Shown piece after piece: positions 10,265 to 19,572 of a DNA stretch of 36,682 nucleotides; the first letter of the stretch is position 1; every line of letters begins with the position of its first letter. Below the pieces are notes generated by a model. The model did not search any database, had not been told where the DNA came from, and saw only the letters and a program-made list of their open reading frames with translations. Made by a program: the position numbers and the translations under genes. Origin of the DNA: Rhizobium sp. Q54 (GTDB taxonomy: Bacteria > Pseudomonadota > Alphaproteobacteria > Rhizobiales > Xanthobacteraceae); NCBI GenBank assembly GCA_945861265.1, contig CAMAUC010000030.1, forward strand, positions 1-36,682. Reading direction: 5' to 3'.

Positions 10265-11394
10265 GACAGCGCCGCCTGGCCGCCGCCGCCCGGGCCGCTT
10301 TCACCCCAGGCGCCATCTTCCCGCATCATCTGCACCAGCATGCCTTCCCGTAAACCGCGATCCGCCACCCGCAGGCGCGGACAGGGGAAGGCGCGGCGGA
10401 TCGCTTCGAGGATCGCGCAGCCCGCCAGCACCAGATCGGCACGATCGGCGCCGATACAAGGGCTGGCGACGCGCTCCTCGTAGCTCATCGCCACCAGCCG
10501 TTCGAGCACGGAATCGATTTCGCCGGCCTCCAGCCAGCAGCCGTCGATGCGGTTGCGGTCATAGCGCTTGAGATCGAGATGCACGCCGGCGATGGTCGTC
10601 ACCGTGCCCGACGTACCGAGCATATGCACCCCGTGCAAGCTATCGCCATGTTCGCGTGCGAAGGGCGCGATCAGTTCGGCCACTTCCGCCACCATCGCCT
10701 CATACACATCGCGCGTGACATTGTGCCCGCCGTGGCGCTCGGCGAGCGTCACCACGCCATGCGGCAGCGAAATCCAGGCGCGGATACGCGGCAATGGCGG
10801 CCCGCGCTCGCAGCGCGGCGAGCGGTCGAGCCGCACCAGTTCGGACGAGCCGCCGCCGATATCGAACAGCACCACACCCTCAGCCTCCGGATCGATCAGC
10901 GGCGTGCAACTGGTCGCCGCCAAGGTCGCCTCGGTCTCGCGGTCGATGACTTCCAGCGCCAGTCCGAGTTTCTCGGTGACGCGGGCACGGAATTCGGCGC
11001 CGTTCTCGGCGGCGCGGCAGGCCTCGGTGGCAATCAGCCGGGCGCGGGTAACGCCGCGGTTGCGCATCTTGTTGCGGCAGATTTCCAGAGCCTCGAGCGA
11101 GCGGTCGATCGCCGCTTCGCTCAAGCGTCCGGAGGCGGAAATGCCCTCGCCGAGCCGGACAATGCGGGAAAAGGCGTCGACCACGCGAAAGCCGTCGCCG
11201 GCCGGGCGCGCCACCAGCAGACGGCAGTTATTGGTGCCGAGATCGAGCGCGGCATAAGTCGGCCCGCCCCGATCGTTACCGAAGCCGGCTTCACGTCCTC
11301 CAGGCGACCGCCGACCCCACCGGGGCTCGCTCTGAGGCGCCCGGCCGATAGCGGGGTCGAGGCCTGGGGTTTCCCCGGCCTCGCCGCTCGTCAT
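10261..11394 (-). CDS. ppx: Exopolyphosphatase / guanosine pentaphosphatase (Ppx/GppA family)
   Basis: Hydrolyses terminal phosphates of polyphosphate and/or pppGpp, linking phosphate storage to the stringent response. The ASKHA-fold signatures are [17 protein letters not shown] (phosphate loop 1), [28 protein letters not shown] (phosphate loop 2) and [14 protein letters not shown]. The product is about 377 residues. It matches the short Ppx/GppA form, without the extra C-terminal HD-type domain of E. coli Ppx. The ATG at 11394 is chosen because GAGAGGA lies just upstream; a longer reading from 11460 would add only low-complexity Arg-rich sequence. Even so, about 45 disordered residues precede the fold. 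Ppx and GppA activities cannot be separated by sequence alone. It is co-transcribed with rlmE. Confidence 0.9.
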   Translation of the reverse strand: MTSGEAGETPGLDPAIGRAPQSEPRWGRRSPGGREAGFGNDRGGPTYAALDLGTNNCRLLVARPAGDGFRVVDAFSRIVRLGEGISASGRLSEAAIDRSLEALEICRNKMRNRGVTRARLIATEACRAAENGAEFRARVTEKLGLALEVIDRETEATLAATSCTPLIDPEAEGVVLFDIGGGSSELVRLDRSPRCERGPPLPRIRAWISLPHGVVTLAERHGGHNVTRDVYEAMVAEVAELIAPFAREHGDSLHGVHMLGTSGTVTTIAGVHLDLKRYDRNRIDGCWLEAGEIDSVLERLVAMSYEERVASPCIGADRADLVLAGCAILEAIRRAFPCPRLRVADRGLREGMLVQMMREDGAWGESGPGGGGQAALS

Positions 11395-11590
11395 CTTAAA
11401 TCCTCTCGGCCGCGCACGCCTGCCTCGTTGGGCCTTAAACGTTCGCGGCACTGTTCCCAAGTTCTTGTCATGAAAAGTGTAACAGCGCCCGAGCTTGGCG
11501 CAACCCTCGCCCCCGAAAGGGATTGTTGTAGAACAGGTCCGCCTGCTTTATTTGAAACTGACCCGTCCCTTCAGCCGAAAAGTCCCCGAA

Positions 11591-13951
11591 ATGGATAACA
11601 AAGCCTCGCAAACAGCCCTTTCGCTGACCAAATTCGGCATCGGCCAGCCGGTCACCCGCAAAGAGGACCCCATCCTGGTGCGCGGCGAAGGCCGCTATAC
11701 CGACGATCTCAAGCAACCGAACCAGGCTTACGCAGTGATCGTGCGCTCCAGCGAGGCGCACGGAATCATTCGCGGCATCGGCACCGATGCGGCCAAGGCC
11801 ATGCCCGGCGTCCTCGCGGTCCTGACCGCCGCCGATCTGAAGGACTATGGCGGGCTCAAATGCACACTGCCGATCAAGGGCCGCGACGGCTCGCCGATCA
11901 AATATGTGCCGCGCCCGGCGCTTAGCCCCGACAAGGTGCGCTTCGTCGGCGATCCGGTCGCCTGCGTGATTGCCGAGACCATCGCGCAAGCGAAAGATGC
12001 CGCCGAAGCGGTCGCGCTCGACATCGAACCCCTGCCCGCCGTGGTCTCGGCGCGCGACGCCGCCAAGCCCGGCGCGCCGCAGCTTTATGACGAAGTCCCC
12101 GGCAACATCGCGCTCGACTTCCAGCATGGCGACAGCGCCAAGGTCGCCGAGGCGATGAAGAATTCCGCGCATGTCGTGACGCTGCCGCTGATCAACCAGC
12201 GTCTCGTCGTCGCGGCGATGGAGCCGCGCGCGGCGATCGGCGAATTCGACAAGGCCGACGGCAAGTGGACGCTGCGTTCGAGCAGCCAGGGCGTCTTCGG
12301 CATGAAGAACCAGCTGCGCGATATTCTTTCCGCGCCGGCCGACAAGGTGCGCGTGCTGACCGGCAATGTCGGCGGCTCGTTCGGCATGAAGGCCACCGTC
12401 TATCCGGAATATGTCTGCATCCTGCATGCCGCAAAGCTTCTCGGCCGCCCGGTCAAGTGGACGGACGAGCGCTCGGGCTCATTCATGTCGGATCACCACG
12501 GCCGCGACTACGACATGACTGTCGAGGTCGGCTTCGACAAGGAAGGCCTGATCACCGCCGTGCGATTGTCCGGCTACGGCAATCTCGGCGCCTATTGCGC
12601 CGCCTTCGGCCCGCTGCTGCCGACGCTCAACGTCACCAAGAACATCATCAGCATGTACCGCACGCCGCTTCTGGAAGTGGCGACGAAATGCGTGTTCTCC
12701 AACACCACGCTTGTCTCCGCCTATCGCGGCGCCGGCCGCCCGGAAGGCGCGCTGTCGATAGAGCGCACCATGGATCTCGCCGCCAGCGAACTCGGCATCG
12801 ATCGCCTCGAATTGCGCCGCCGCAATTTCATCAAGGCCAAGGACATGCCGCACGCGACGCCGGCCGGCACGACCTATGACTGCGGCGATTTCCCCGGCCT
12901 GTTCAAAGCCGCGCTCGAGCAGGCCGACGCCAAGGGCTTCGCCAAGCGCAGGCGCGAGAGCAAGAAGGCCGGCAAATTGCGTGGCCTCGGCGTTGCCTGT
13001 TACGTCGAAACCACCGCGGCGATGACGCAGGAGCAAGGCGGCATTCGCTTCAACGCCGACGGCACCGTCACCATCGTCACCGGCACGCTCGATTACGGCC
13101 AGGGGCATGCCTCGCCCTTCGCGCAGGTGCTCAGCCAGAAGCTCGGCATTCCGTTCGACAAGATCAACCTGTTGCAGGGCGACAGCGATCAGCTGGTGCA
13201 AGGCGGCGGCACCGGCGGCTCGCGTTCGGCGATGCTGTCCGGCACCGCGATCGCGCAGGCGTCCGATAAGGTAATCGACGCCGGCAAGAAACTCGCCGCC
13301 CATGTGCTGGAAGCGTCAAGCGGCGACATCGAGTTCAAGAATGGCGATTTCACCATCGCCGGCACCGACCGCTCGATCAACATCATGCAGCTTGCCGAGA
13401 AGCTGCGCACGATCACTTTGCCCGACGATATGCCGAAAGCGCTCGACATTACGCATGTGACCGAAGCGGTGCCCGGCACCTATCCGAACGGCGTGCATGT
13501 CGTCGAAGTCGAGATCGATCCGGAGACGGGCCTCACCCGCGTCGTCAAATATGACGCGGTCAACGACTTCGGCACCGTCATCAATCCGCTGATGGTCGAA
13601 GGCCAGGTGCAGGGCGGCATCGTGCAGGGCCTCGGCCAGGTGCTGCTCGAAGGCGCGGTCTATGACGCCGAGGGCCAGCTCGTCACCGGCTCGTTCATGG
13701 ATTACGCGATGCCGCGCGCGCATGACGCGCCGATGATTACCGTCGCCAACCGCCCGGTGCCGACCAAAACCAATCCGATCGGCGCCAAAGGCTGCGGCGA
13801 AGCCGGTACCTCCGGCGGACTTCCGGCCGTGGCGAACGCCGTGATCGACGCGCTGTCGGAGTTCGGCATCAGGCATCTCGAAATGCCGATGACCGCCTCG
13901 CGCATCTGGGAAGCGATCGAAGCGGCGAAGGCAAGCAAGACGACGGCGTAA
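11591..13951 (+). CDS. Molybdopterin-binding large subunit, xanthine dehydrogenase / form II CO dehydrogenase (CoxL)-like
   Basis: A 786-residue molybdenum hydroxylase large subunit. The N-terminal domain begins FGIGQPVTRKEDPILVRGEG and contains RYTDDL, as in CoxL-type subunits. The Mo-binding domains show NVGGSFGMKA, the active-site loop SAYRGAGRPEG, TLDYGQGHASPFAQ and the catalytic Glu in GAKGCGEAGTSGG. AYRGAGR is the signature of form II CoxL-like enzymes; true CO dehydrogenase (form I) has AYRCSFR. CO oxidation should therefore not be assumed, and the real substrate is unknown. No FAD (CoxM) or 2Fe-2S (CoxS) subunit gene adjoins it, which is unusual for this family. The ATG at 11591 follows a poorly conserved leader; there is no signal peptide, so it is cytoplasmic. 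It is divergent from ppx. Confidence 0.88.
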   Translation: MDNKASQTALSLTKFGIGQPVTRKEDPILVRGEGRYTDDLKQPNQAYAVIVRSSEAHGIIRGIGTDAAKAMPGVLAVLTAADLKDYGGLKCTLPIKGRDGSPIKYVPRPALSPDKVRFVGDPVACVIAETIAQAKDAAEAVALDIEPLPAVVSARDAAKPGAPQLYDEVPGNIALDFQHGDSAKVAEAMKNSAHVVTLPLINQRLVVAAMEPRAAIGEFDKADGKWTLRSSSQGVFGMKNQLRDILSAPADKVRVLTGNVGGSFGMKATVYPEYVCILHAAKLLGRPVKWTDERSGSFMSDHHGRDYDMTVEVGFDKEGLITAVRLSGYGNLGAYCAAFGPLLPTLNVTKNIISMYRTPLLEVATKCVFSNTTLVSAYRGAGRPEGALSIERTMDLAASELGIDRLELRRRNFIKAKDMPHATPAGTTYDCGDFPGLFKAALEQADAKGFAKRRRESKKAGKLRGLGVACYVETTAAMTQEQGGIRFNADGTVTIVTGTLDYGQGHASPFAQVLSQKLGIPFDKINLLQGDSDQLVQGGGTGGSRSAMLSGTAIAQASDKVIDAGKKLAAHVLEASSGDIEFKNGDFTIAGTDRSINIMQLAEKLRTITLPDDMPKALDITHVTEAVPGTYPNGVHVVEVEIDPETGLTRVVKYDAVNDFGTVINPLMVEGQVQGGIVQGLGQVLLEGAVYDAEGQLVTGSFMDYAMPRAHDAPMITVANRPVPTKTNPIGAKGCGEAGTSGGLPAVANAVIDALSEFGIRHLEMPMTASRIWEAIEAAKASKTTA

Positions 13952-14734
13952 GGCGTATCTGGGACCGCGCGGCTGCGCTCACTTGTGCCGCGGCCAGCCT
14001 CGTCTGCCTTCTATCGGCAAATAAGACGCGGATGTCCGGCAAAAAGCTGGGTACAGAGGCGAAGCTTATCGCAGCGATAATCCGACACCGGCCTAGTTCG
14101 AGAAGCGGGTCTGTGACGCGCTCCTCACAAAGAGAGCGGAATGGCCGCCTAGCATCCCAAAACTCTCGTGTCAGTTGATGTCCTACGATTATAAAGGCGA
14201 TATTATACTTCGCGAACCCGCCGCTTTGACTGGTGCCGCTACTTGAGCGGGGAACAAGTCACCGAAACAGTTGGATATGGTGGCACAGCCGCTTGGATTG
14301 TCCCGAAGCCGCCGCTCTGCGGCAACCTTTTCTCAGCCTCTGTTTTAAGGCGGCCTGCTTCGGAGAGGACGGCCATCTTAGCTAAGCCGCAGGCGCGCTC
14401 ATTTTCAAATACGGTCTGCGAAACAACAGGCGGTTGCGCTAGATAAAACCACGTCACTAGCAACACTGTTTGGCCCATCGGCATGCCTTTCGGTCGGGTA
14501 CTGTTGATGTCGCCTGCGCATTTTGCCTAGCTTCGCCTCAAACCGCGCCTTGTCCTTGTCACCGTCCAAGCCAGTGAGTCCAACCGGCCCCTGACGTTCC
14601 GCGCACCCTTCTCATTAGGAAGTGCGCGTTAGGAAAACGGCCTGCCTAAGGCCTCGAAAGATACAAGCGAAGAGGCGCACCCGCGTCGATCACATTCTTG
14701 CGCGGCCGCCCTCCCCTCCCAGGAGGGCAAAAAA
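13952..14734. other. Gene-poor spacer between two molybdoenzyme genes
   Basis: Apart from one small possible gene (14239-14484, minus strand), no convincing coding sequence, RNA gene or strong terminator is seen. Both flanking genes point into it, so it is the 3' spacer of two convergent transcripts. Confidence 0.6.
14239..14484 (-). CDS. Small hypothetical protein, possibly secreted
   Basis: Eighty-one residues starting MPMGQTVLLVTWFYLAQ, a hydrophobic N-terminus that could be a weak signal peptide or anchor. A short helix-forming charged stretch follows (ENERACGLAKMAVLSEAGRLKTEAEKR, split as ENERACGLAK and SEAGRLKTEAEKR). The tail, PYPTVSVTCSPLK, contains one of two Cys. The pattern resembles small unannotated proteins common in Rhizobiales, but no domain is recognised. 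It stands alone between two convergent genes. It could be a chance reading frame; the non-repetitive composition and plausible secretion-like N-terminus favour a gene. Confidence 0.5.
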   Translation of the reverse strand: MPMGQTVLLVTWFYLAQPPVVSQTVFENERACGLAKMAVLSEAGRLKTEAEKRLPQSGGFGTIQAAVPPYPTVSVTCSPLK

Positions 14735-16930
14735 TCACGCCGCGCCCGCCAGCTTCGCGTTCTTCAGCGGCATGTTGCGCACGCGCGTGCCCGTCGCCGC
14801 GAACACCGCATTGGCCAGCGACGGCGCGGTCGCCGCCGTGCCGGGTTCGCCAATGCCGCCCCACTTCTTGCCGCCGGACAGCGCCAGATAGACCTCGATC
14901 TTCGGCGCGTCGGCCAGCCGCACCATTTCATATTGATCGAAATTGTTTTCCTGGATGACGCCGTTCTTGATGGTGAGGTCGCCGTAAAGCGCCGCCGACA
15001 GGCCGTAGATCACGCCACTCTGGATCTGCGCCTCGACGATCGAGGGATTGACGACATGGCCGCAATCGACCGCCGCGACGATACGATGCACGCGCACCTC
15101 GCCTTTGCCGTTGACCGACACTTCCGAGACCTGGCCGATGATGGAGCCGTAGCACTCGTGAACGGCGATGCCGCGGCCATGACCCTTCGGCAGCGGCTTG
15201 CCCCAGTCGCCCTTCTCGGCGATCTTGTCGAGCACGCCGAGGAAGTCCGGCCGATGCGCCAGCAGCGTGCGGCGGAATTTGTACGGGTCCTGACCCGCCG
15301 CCTGCGCCAGTTCGTCGACATAGCTCTCCATGAAGAAAGCATTTTGCGACGAACCGACCGACCGCCAGAAGCCGACCGGCATATGCGTGTTCTTCAGCAC
15401 ACAGCCAACGCGCATGTTCGGTATTTTGTAGTTGGTGTTGGCAATTCCTTCGACCGCCTGCGGCTCGACTTCGCTCGACGCTGCTGCGGGATTGCCGCTC
15501 GAGCGGTGGATCGAGCCGACCGCGATACGCGCGTCGAACGCCACCGGCAGTCCGTCGGCGCCGAGCGCGGTTTTCAGCTTCACCGCCGCTTGCGGCCGGA
15601 AGCGGTCATGCATCATGTCCTCTTCGCGCGTCCACAGAAGCTTGACCGGCTTGCCGACCTCTTTGGCGACGCGGATCGCCTGGCGCATCTCGTCATTGTT
15701 GCCGCGCCGGCCGAAACCGCCGCCGAGGAAGCAGTTGTTGATGGTGATATTCTCCGGCTTGAGGCCGGACGTTGCCGCCGCCGACCGCAACGCATTCATG
15801 GGACTCTGCGTGCCGACCCAGATTTCCAGTTTGTCGCCGTCGAAGCGCGCGGTGCAATTGAGCGGCTCCATTTGCGCATGCGCGGCATGCGGCGCTTCGT
15901 AGAGCGATTCCACGATCTTGCCGCCGGCCGCGACCGTCTTGGCGAAAACATCGTCGACATTGCCGTCGCTTTTCGCATTCACCAGCGGCCCGTCGAGCGA
16001 GTCGCGGTACATCTTGGCGAACTGCGCGCTGTCGGTCTTGCCGGCCTCGCCGGTGTCCCAGACCGGCTCGAGCAGCGCCAGCGCTTCCTTGGCGCGCCAG
16101 TAGCGGTCGGCGATCACCGCCACCGCGTCGTCGAGCTTGACGATGCGCTCAACGCCGCGCCGGCCCTTGATCGGCGCATCGTCGACGCTTTTAAGTTTGC
16201 CGCCCGGCACCGGACAGGCCGAAATCGCGGCATAGACCATGCCGGGAATGCGCGTATCGATGGCGAACTTGGCCGCGCCGTTGATTTTGTGCGGCGTATC
16301 GAGCCGCGCCACGGACTTGCCGATCAGCTTGAACTTGTCCGGCGTGCGGATGGCCGGCTCCTTGTCGAGTTTTATCTTCGCGGCGTCGTTGGCGAGCGCG
16401 GCATAATCGAGGCTGCGGCCCGTCGCTTTGTGCGTGACCTTGCTGTTGGCGGCCACGCAATCGGACGCCGCCACGTTCCACTTCTGCGCCGCGGCCAGAA
16501 TAAGCCGTTCGCGGGCCGACGCGCCGGCCTGCAGCAGCATCTGCCACGACATGCGCACGCCGCGGCTGCCGGCGGTGACCATGTCGCCATAGACATTGTT
16601 CTCGCGCAGGTTCCGCGTCGGCGAGGCGTATTCCACCTTCACCTTCGACCAGTCGCATTCCAGTTCCTCGGCGACGATCATCGGCAGCGCGGTGATCGCG
16701 CCCTGCCCCATCTCGTTATGCGGCGAGCGGATCAGAATGCTGCCGTCCGGTTCGATGGCGAGAAATGCGTTGATCTCGTTCGGCACCGTATCGGGGCCAA
16801 AGGTCTGCGGGCGGATCGTCGCGGCATCCGCCATGTCGCCGAGCGCGACGCTGATGGCGAGACCGCCGGCGGCGCTGGCGGTGGCGACGACGAACTGGCG
16901 GCGACTGATCTGCGTATTGATGACACTCAT
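14735..16930 (-). CDS. Molybdopterin-binding subunit, isoquinoline 1-oxidoreductase beta / aldehyde dehydrogenase type
   Basis: A 731-residue large subunit of a two-component molybdenum hydroxylase exported by the Tat system. The N-terminus has a twin-arginine signal (SRRQFVVATASAAGGLAISV). The Mo-cofactor region shows NEMGQGAITALPMIVAEEL, FLGGGFGRRGNNDE, and the catalytic Glu in GGIGEPGTAATAP near the C-terminus. Enzymes of this type hydroxylate N-heterocycles or oxidise aldehydes in the periplasm; the substrate here is not known. It follows the 2Fe-2S subunit gene by 9 bases and forms an operon with it. A c-type cytochrome subunit, which often accompanies such enzymes as electron acceptor, is not present nearby. 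Confidence 0.92.
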   Translation of the reverse strand: MSVINTQISRRQFVVATASAAGGLAISVALGDMADAATIRPQTFGPDTVPNEINAFLAIEPDGSILIRSPHNEMGQGAITALPMIVAEELECDWSKVKVEYASPTRNLRENNVYGDMVTAGSRGVRMSWQMLLQAGASARERLILAAAQKWNVAASDCVAANSKVTHKATGRSLDYAALANDAAKIKLDKEPAIRTPDKFKLIGKSVARLDTPHKINGAAKFAIDTRIPGMVYAAISACPVPGGKLKSVDDAPIKGRRGVERIVKLDDAVAVIADRYWRAKEALALLEPVWDTGEAGKTDSAQFAKMYRDSLDGPLVNAKSDGNVDDVFAKTVAAGGKIVESLYEAPHAAHAQMEPLNCTARFDGDKLEIWVGTQSPMNALRSAAATSGLKPENITINNCFLGGGFGRRGNNDEMRQAIRVAKEVGKPVKLLWTREEDMMHDRFRPQAAVKLKTALGADGLPVAFDARIAVGSIHRSSGNPAAASSEVEPQAVEGIANTNYKIPNMRVGCVLKNTHMPVGFWRSVGSSQNAFFMESYVDELAQAAGQDPYKFRRTLLAHRPDFLGVLDKIAEKGDWGKPLPKGHGRGIAVHECYGSIIGQVSEVSVNGKGEVRVHRIVAAVDCGHVVNPSIVEAQIQSGVIYGLSAALYGDLTIKNGVIQENNFDQYEMVRLADAPKIEVYLALSGGKKWGGIGEPGTAATAPSLANAVFAATGTRVRNMPLKNAKLAGAA

Positions 16931-16939
16931 GATCGCCCC

Positions 16940-17395
16940 CTAGATTTTCATCAGCGCGGCGGCGCGGTGGATCGCGCTGCGAATGCGGACGTAAGTACCG
17001 CAGCGGCAGATATTGGTAAGGTTGGCGTCGATGTCGGCGTCGGTCGGTTTGGGATGTTCCTTCAGGAACGCCACCGCCGCCATGATTTGCCCCGACTGGC
17101 AATAGCCGCATTGCGGCACGTCCTCGGCGAGCCACGCCTGCTGCACCGGATGTTTGCTCTCGGCCGACAGGCCTTCGATGGTGGTAATGGTCTTGCCGGC
17201 GACATCGCCGACGACGATGCCGCAGGAGCGCGTCGCCTCGCCATCGACATGGACGGTGCAGGCGCCGCATTGTGCGATGCCGCAACCGAATTTGGTGCCA
17301 GTCAGGCCCAATTCGTCGCGAATGACCCACAGCAATGGCGTCTCCGGCTCGATATCGAGCCGATGCTCGGTTCCGTTGACCTTGATGGCGATCAT
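16940..17395 (-). CDS. 2Fe-2S ferredoxin-type subunit of molybdenum hydroxylase (isoquinoline 1-oxidoreductase alpha type)
   Basis: A 151-residue electron-transfer subunit. The plant-type 2Fe-2S site is [20 protein letters not shown] plus the fourth Cys in ATRSCG. The second, helical 2Fe-2S site has QCGYCQSGQ and [12 protein letters not shown]. Electrons from the Mo site of the partner encoded just downstream pass through these clusters. The ATG at 17395 follows a GGGGAG ribosome-binding site; the protein then starts [17 protein letters not shown], normal for the family, whereas longer readings add unrelated sequence. There is no signal peptide of its own, so it would be carried out with the Tat-tagged large subunit. 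Confidence 0.93.
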   Translation of the reverse strand: MIAIKVNGTEHRLDIEPETPLLWVIRDELGLTGTKFGCGIAQCGACTVHVDGEATRSCGIVVGDVAGKTITTIEGLSAESKHPVQQAWLAEDVPQCGYCQSGQIMAAVAFLKEHPKPTDADIDANLTNICRCGTYVRIRSAIHRAAALMKI

Positions 17396-17637
17396 GTCGC
17401 TCCCCGCTGGCGCCTTATTATTGAAAAACCGAGAGCATGCGGTCGGCGCCGAAGGACCGCGAATGCCGGAACGTTTAGGTGTGATATTAACACCGCTCGC
17501 GGCCGGCTTCATTCACACCTTGTTGCGTTGGCCCACTATTTTATTGCCCGCGGCCGCCTAGCCAACCTTCTGGAAATGCACTGGATTGGCGGGCGCTGCC
17601 GGGCCATAGTCCGCGCGCTGCCGGGAAGAAACGCCAC

Positions 17638-18852
17638 ATGAGTCTCGCCACCCTCGTCGCCAAGCCCGCCGCGCATGTCCGCCTGATCGGCGTCATCAGC
17701 GCGGCGCATTTTACGTCGCACATCTACATTCTCATTCTCGCGCCGCTGCTGCCCTTCGTGCGCGCGGCCTATGGCGTCAGCTATACCGAGATCGGTCTGG
17801 CACTGGCTGCCTTCAACATCGTCTCGGCGGCGTTGCAGACGCCGGCCGGCTTTCTCGTCGACTGGCTGGGCGCGCGCACTTTGCTGATCGCCGGCCTCGT
17901 TGTCGGAGCATTGTCCTTCATCGTCGTCGGCCTGGTCGATTCATTCTGGGTGATGGTGGCGATGTTCGCCCTCGCCGGCGTCGGCAACACAGTCTATCAC
18001 CCGGCCGATTATTCGTTGCTGTCGCACCATGTGCCGGCCGAGCGCATCGGCCAGGCCTATTCGATCCATACATTCGCCGGCCTGCTCGGCTCGGCGGTGA
18101 CGCCGGCAAGTCTGTTGATCATGCAGAACCTGTGGGGCTGGCGCGGCGCCTTCATCGGCGCCGGCCTGTTCGGCCTGCTTGTCGCCGCGGTGCTGATGAT
18201 GGTGCGCGAGGAACCGGTCGCCGCCGCCAAGCGCGCTGAACCCGGCAAACCGGCGGATGCCACCCCGCAAACCGCGTGGCAATTGCTGATGTCGGCGCCG
18301 ATCCTGCTCAACCTTTTCTTCTTCATGCTGATCGCACTGATGAGCGGCGGCATGTTCAATTACTCGGTGGTGGCGCTCGATGCGCTGCACGGCACGCCGG
18401 TGACGGTGGGCAACGGCGCGCTGTCGGTCCTGCTGTTGCTGTCGGCGATCGGCGTCCTGGTCGGCGGCCTCCTGGTGGCGCGCACCGAGCGGCACGCCTG
18501 GGTGGCCTCACTCGGCCTGATCGGCATGGCGGTGCCGGCCGTGCTCATTGGCCTGATCGACCTCGGCACGCTGGGGCTGGTCGCGGTGATGAGCGTGTTC
18601 GGCTTTTTCTTCGGCTTCATTTCGCCCTCGCGCGACATGATCGTGCGCGACGTCACGCCGCCGGGCTCATTCGGCAAGGTGTTCGGCTTCGTCACCACCG
18701 GCTTCAATCTCGGCGGCATTGTCTCGCCGATGATCTTCGGGGCGATCATGGACGCGGGCCACCCGCGCCTGGTGTTCCTGGTGGTGGCGGCGAGCGCCTT
18801 GGTCGCCATCCTGACCGTCGCCACCGTGCCCCGCCTGCCGGCAAAACAATAG
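17638..18852 (+). CDS. MFS transporter, fosmidomycin-resistance (Fsr)-like
   Basis: A 404-residue, 12-helix major facilitator. Helix 1 reads SAAHFTSHIYILILAPLLPF, close to the Fsr/YfnC-type pattern with an early His. Motif A is degenerate at GFLVDWLGARTLL. The HPADYSLLSHH loop after helix 4 and the long central linker (REEPVAAAKRAEPGKPADAT, near 190-210) separate the two halves. A FISPSRDMIVRDVTPPGSFG segment lies in the C-terminal half. Substrate unknown; efflux of a small anionic or drug-like molecule is plausible. It is divergent from the 2Fe-2S subunit gene with a spacer of about 240 bases, so it may share control with that oxidoreductase. Confidence 0.82.
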   Translation: MSLATLVAKPAAHVRLIGVISAAHFTSHIYILILAPLLPFVRAAYGVSYTEIGLALAAFNIVSAALQTPAGFLVDWLGARTLLIAGLVVGALSFIVVGLVDSFWVMVAMFALAGVGNTVYHPADYSLLSHHVPAERIGQAYSIHTFAGLLGSAVTPASLLIMQNLWGWRGAFIGAGLFGLLVAAVLMMVREEPVAAAKRAEPGKPADATPQTAWQLLMSAPILLNLFFFMLIALMSGGMFNYSVVALDALHGTPVTVGNGALSVLLLLSAIGVLVGGLLVARTERHAWVASLGLIGMAVPAVLIGLIDLGTLGLVAVMSVFGFFFGFISPSRDMIVRDVTPPGSFGKVFGFVTTGFNLGGIVSPMIFGAIMDAGHPRLVFLVVAASALVAILTVATVPRLPAKQ

Positions 18853-19013
18853 GAAAACGGGGCTTGCGGACGGCTTTCGCCGGGCCGGGCCGCGCGCCTC
18901 GCTTGAAGCGCATTTAGCCTGACGATGGGCTTGTCAAATCAAACGAATTGCCCCATGTGATGGGCCTCCGGCACGCCGGCAGCAGGCTATTTGCCCGACG
19001 CGCACGGCCTTGC

Positions 19014-19087
19014 TGGGGGATCGTCCAATGGTAGGACTCCAGACTCTGACTCTGGCTATCTAGGTTCGAATCCTAGTCCCCCAGCCA
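19014..19087 (+). tRNA. tRNA-Gln (anticodon CTG)
   Basis: A full cloverleaf of 74 bases with encoded CCA. The acceptor stem TGGGGGA pairs with TCCCCCA. The D arm is GTCC/GGAC. The anticodon stem CCAGA/TCTGG encloses CTCTGAC, with CTG at 19046-19048 reading CAG. The T arm is CTAGG/CCTAG with loop TTCGAAT. A T-rich stretch follows the CCA and may end transcription. The gene marks the left boundary of an accessory patch; no second copy of its 3' end was found in the window. Confidence 0.97.
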
Positions 19088-19361
19088 TTTTTATTTGTAC
19101 TTATACATCAAATAATATCAATGGCTTATGGACAGGCCGAAGCGTCGTACCCTAACGCTGCCCCCAACGATTTGGCCCCGACTTACCGTTTTGCCACCGT
19201 CGGACAAACGAGCCCCGTTGCACCGATGCTCAACTCCATGACCTCAAGACTGCGGACTTTCATAAGGTGTTGAACGAACCCGCCGATGCAAGGAAGCCGT
19301 ATCCGGTGTCAACACTCTGCCGTATGGTAGCCGAACCGTAGCGTGAACAGTGGAGAGTGTT

Positions 19362-19565
19362 GTGGCAACCGGTACTGTAAAGTGGTTCAACCCGACTAAG
19401 GGATATGGCTTCGTGCAGCCTCAGAGCGGCGGCAAAGATGTGTTCGTTCATATCTCTGCCGTGGAACGAGCGGGCTTGAGCACGCTCAATGAGGGTGCTG
19501 TAATCGAATACGAGATCGTCGCGAACAAGGGCAAGGAATCTGCGGAAAACATTAAAGTGAAGTAA
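19362..19565 (+). CDS. Cold shock protein, CspA family
   Basis: A small single-domain OB-fold protein that binds single-stranded nucleic acid and melts RNA structure. The N-terminus MATGTVKWFNPTKGYGFVQP carries RNP1 (KGYGFV), and DVFVHISAVERAG carries RNP2 (VFVHI). It is about 67 residues, normal for the family. The GTG at 19362 is preferred because GGAGA lies 5 bases upstream and the protein then starts at the family-typical MATGTVKWFN; a GTG at 19350 would add four residues. The 5' leader back to the tRNA is about 270 bases, long enough for the structured leaders known for cold shock mRNAs. Confidence 0.95.
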   Translation: MATGTVKWFNPTKGYGFVQPQSGGKDVFVHISAVERAGLSTLNEGAVIEYEIVANKGKESAENIKVK

Positions 19566-19572
19566 CCGCAGA

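Noticed and set aside
11591-13951. Aerobic CO dehydrogenase large subunit (CoxL form I)
   Set aside because: The active-site loop is AYRGAGR, not the AYRCSFR of proven CO dehydrogenases, and coxM and coxS are absent nearby.
14700-14734. Terminator after the molybdopterin subunit gene
   Set aside because: The CCTCC/GGAGG hairpin lies on the wrong side of the T run for the minus strand.
14933-17641. A 902-codon open frame on the plus strand
   Set aside because: It lies opposite the molybdopterin and 2Fe-2S subunit genes, which have clear conserved motifs. Its own product is Arg/His/Asp-rich with no recognisable domain, typical of antisense frames in GC-rich DNA.
19014-19087. tRNA-Gln as the attachment site of the integrase at 21807
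   Set aside because: No repeat of the tRNA 3' end was found in the window, and the integrase is 2.7 kb away with three unrelated genes between. It remains possible but is not supported.
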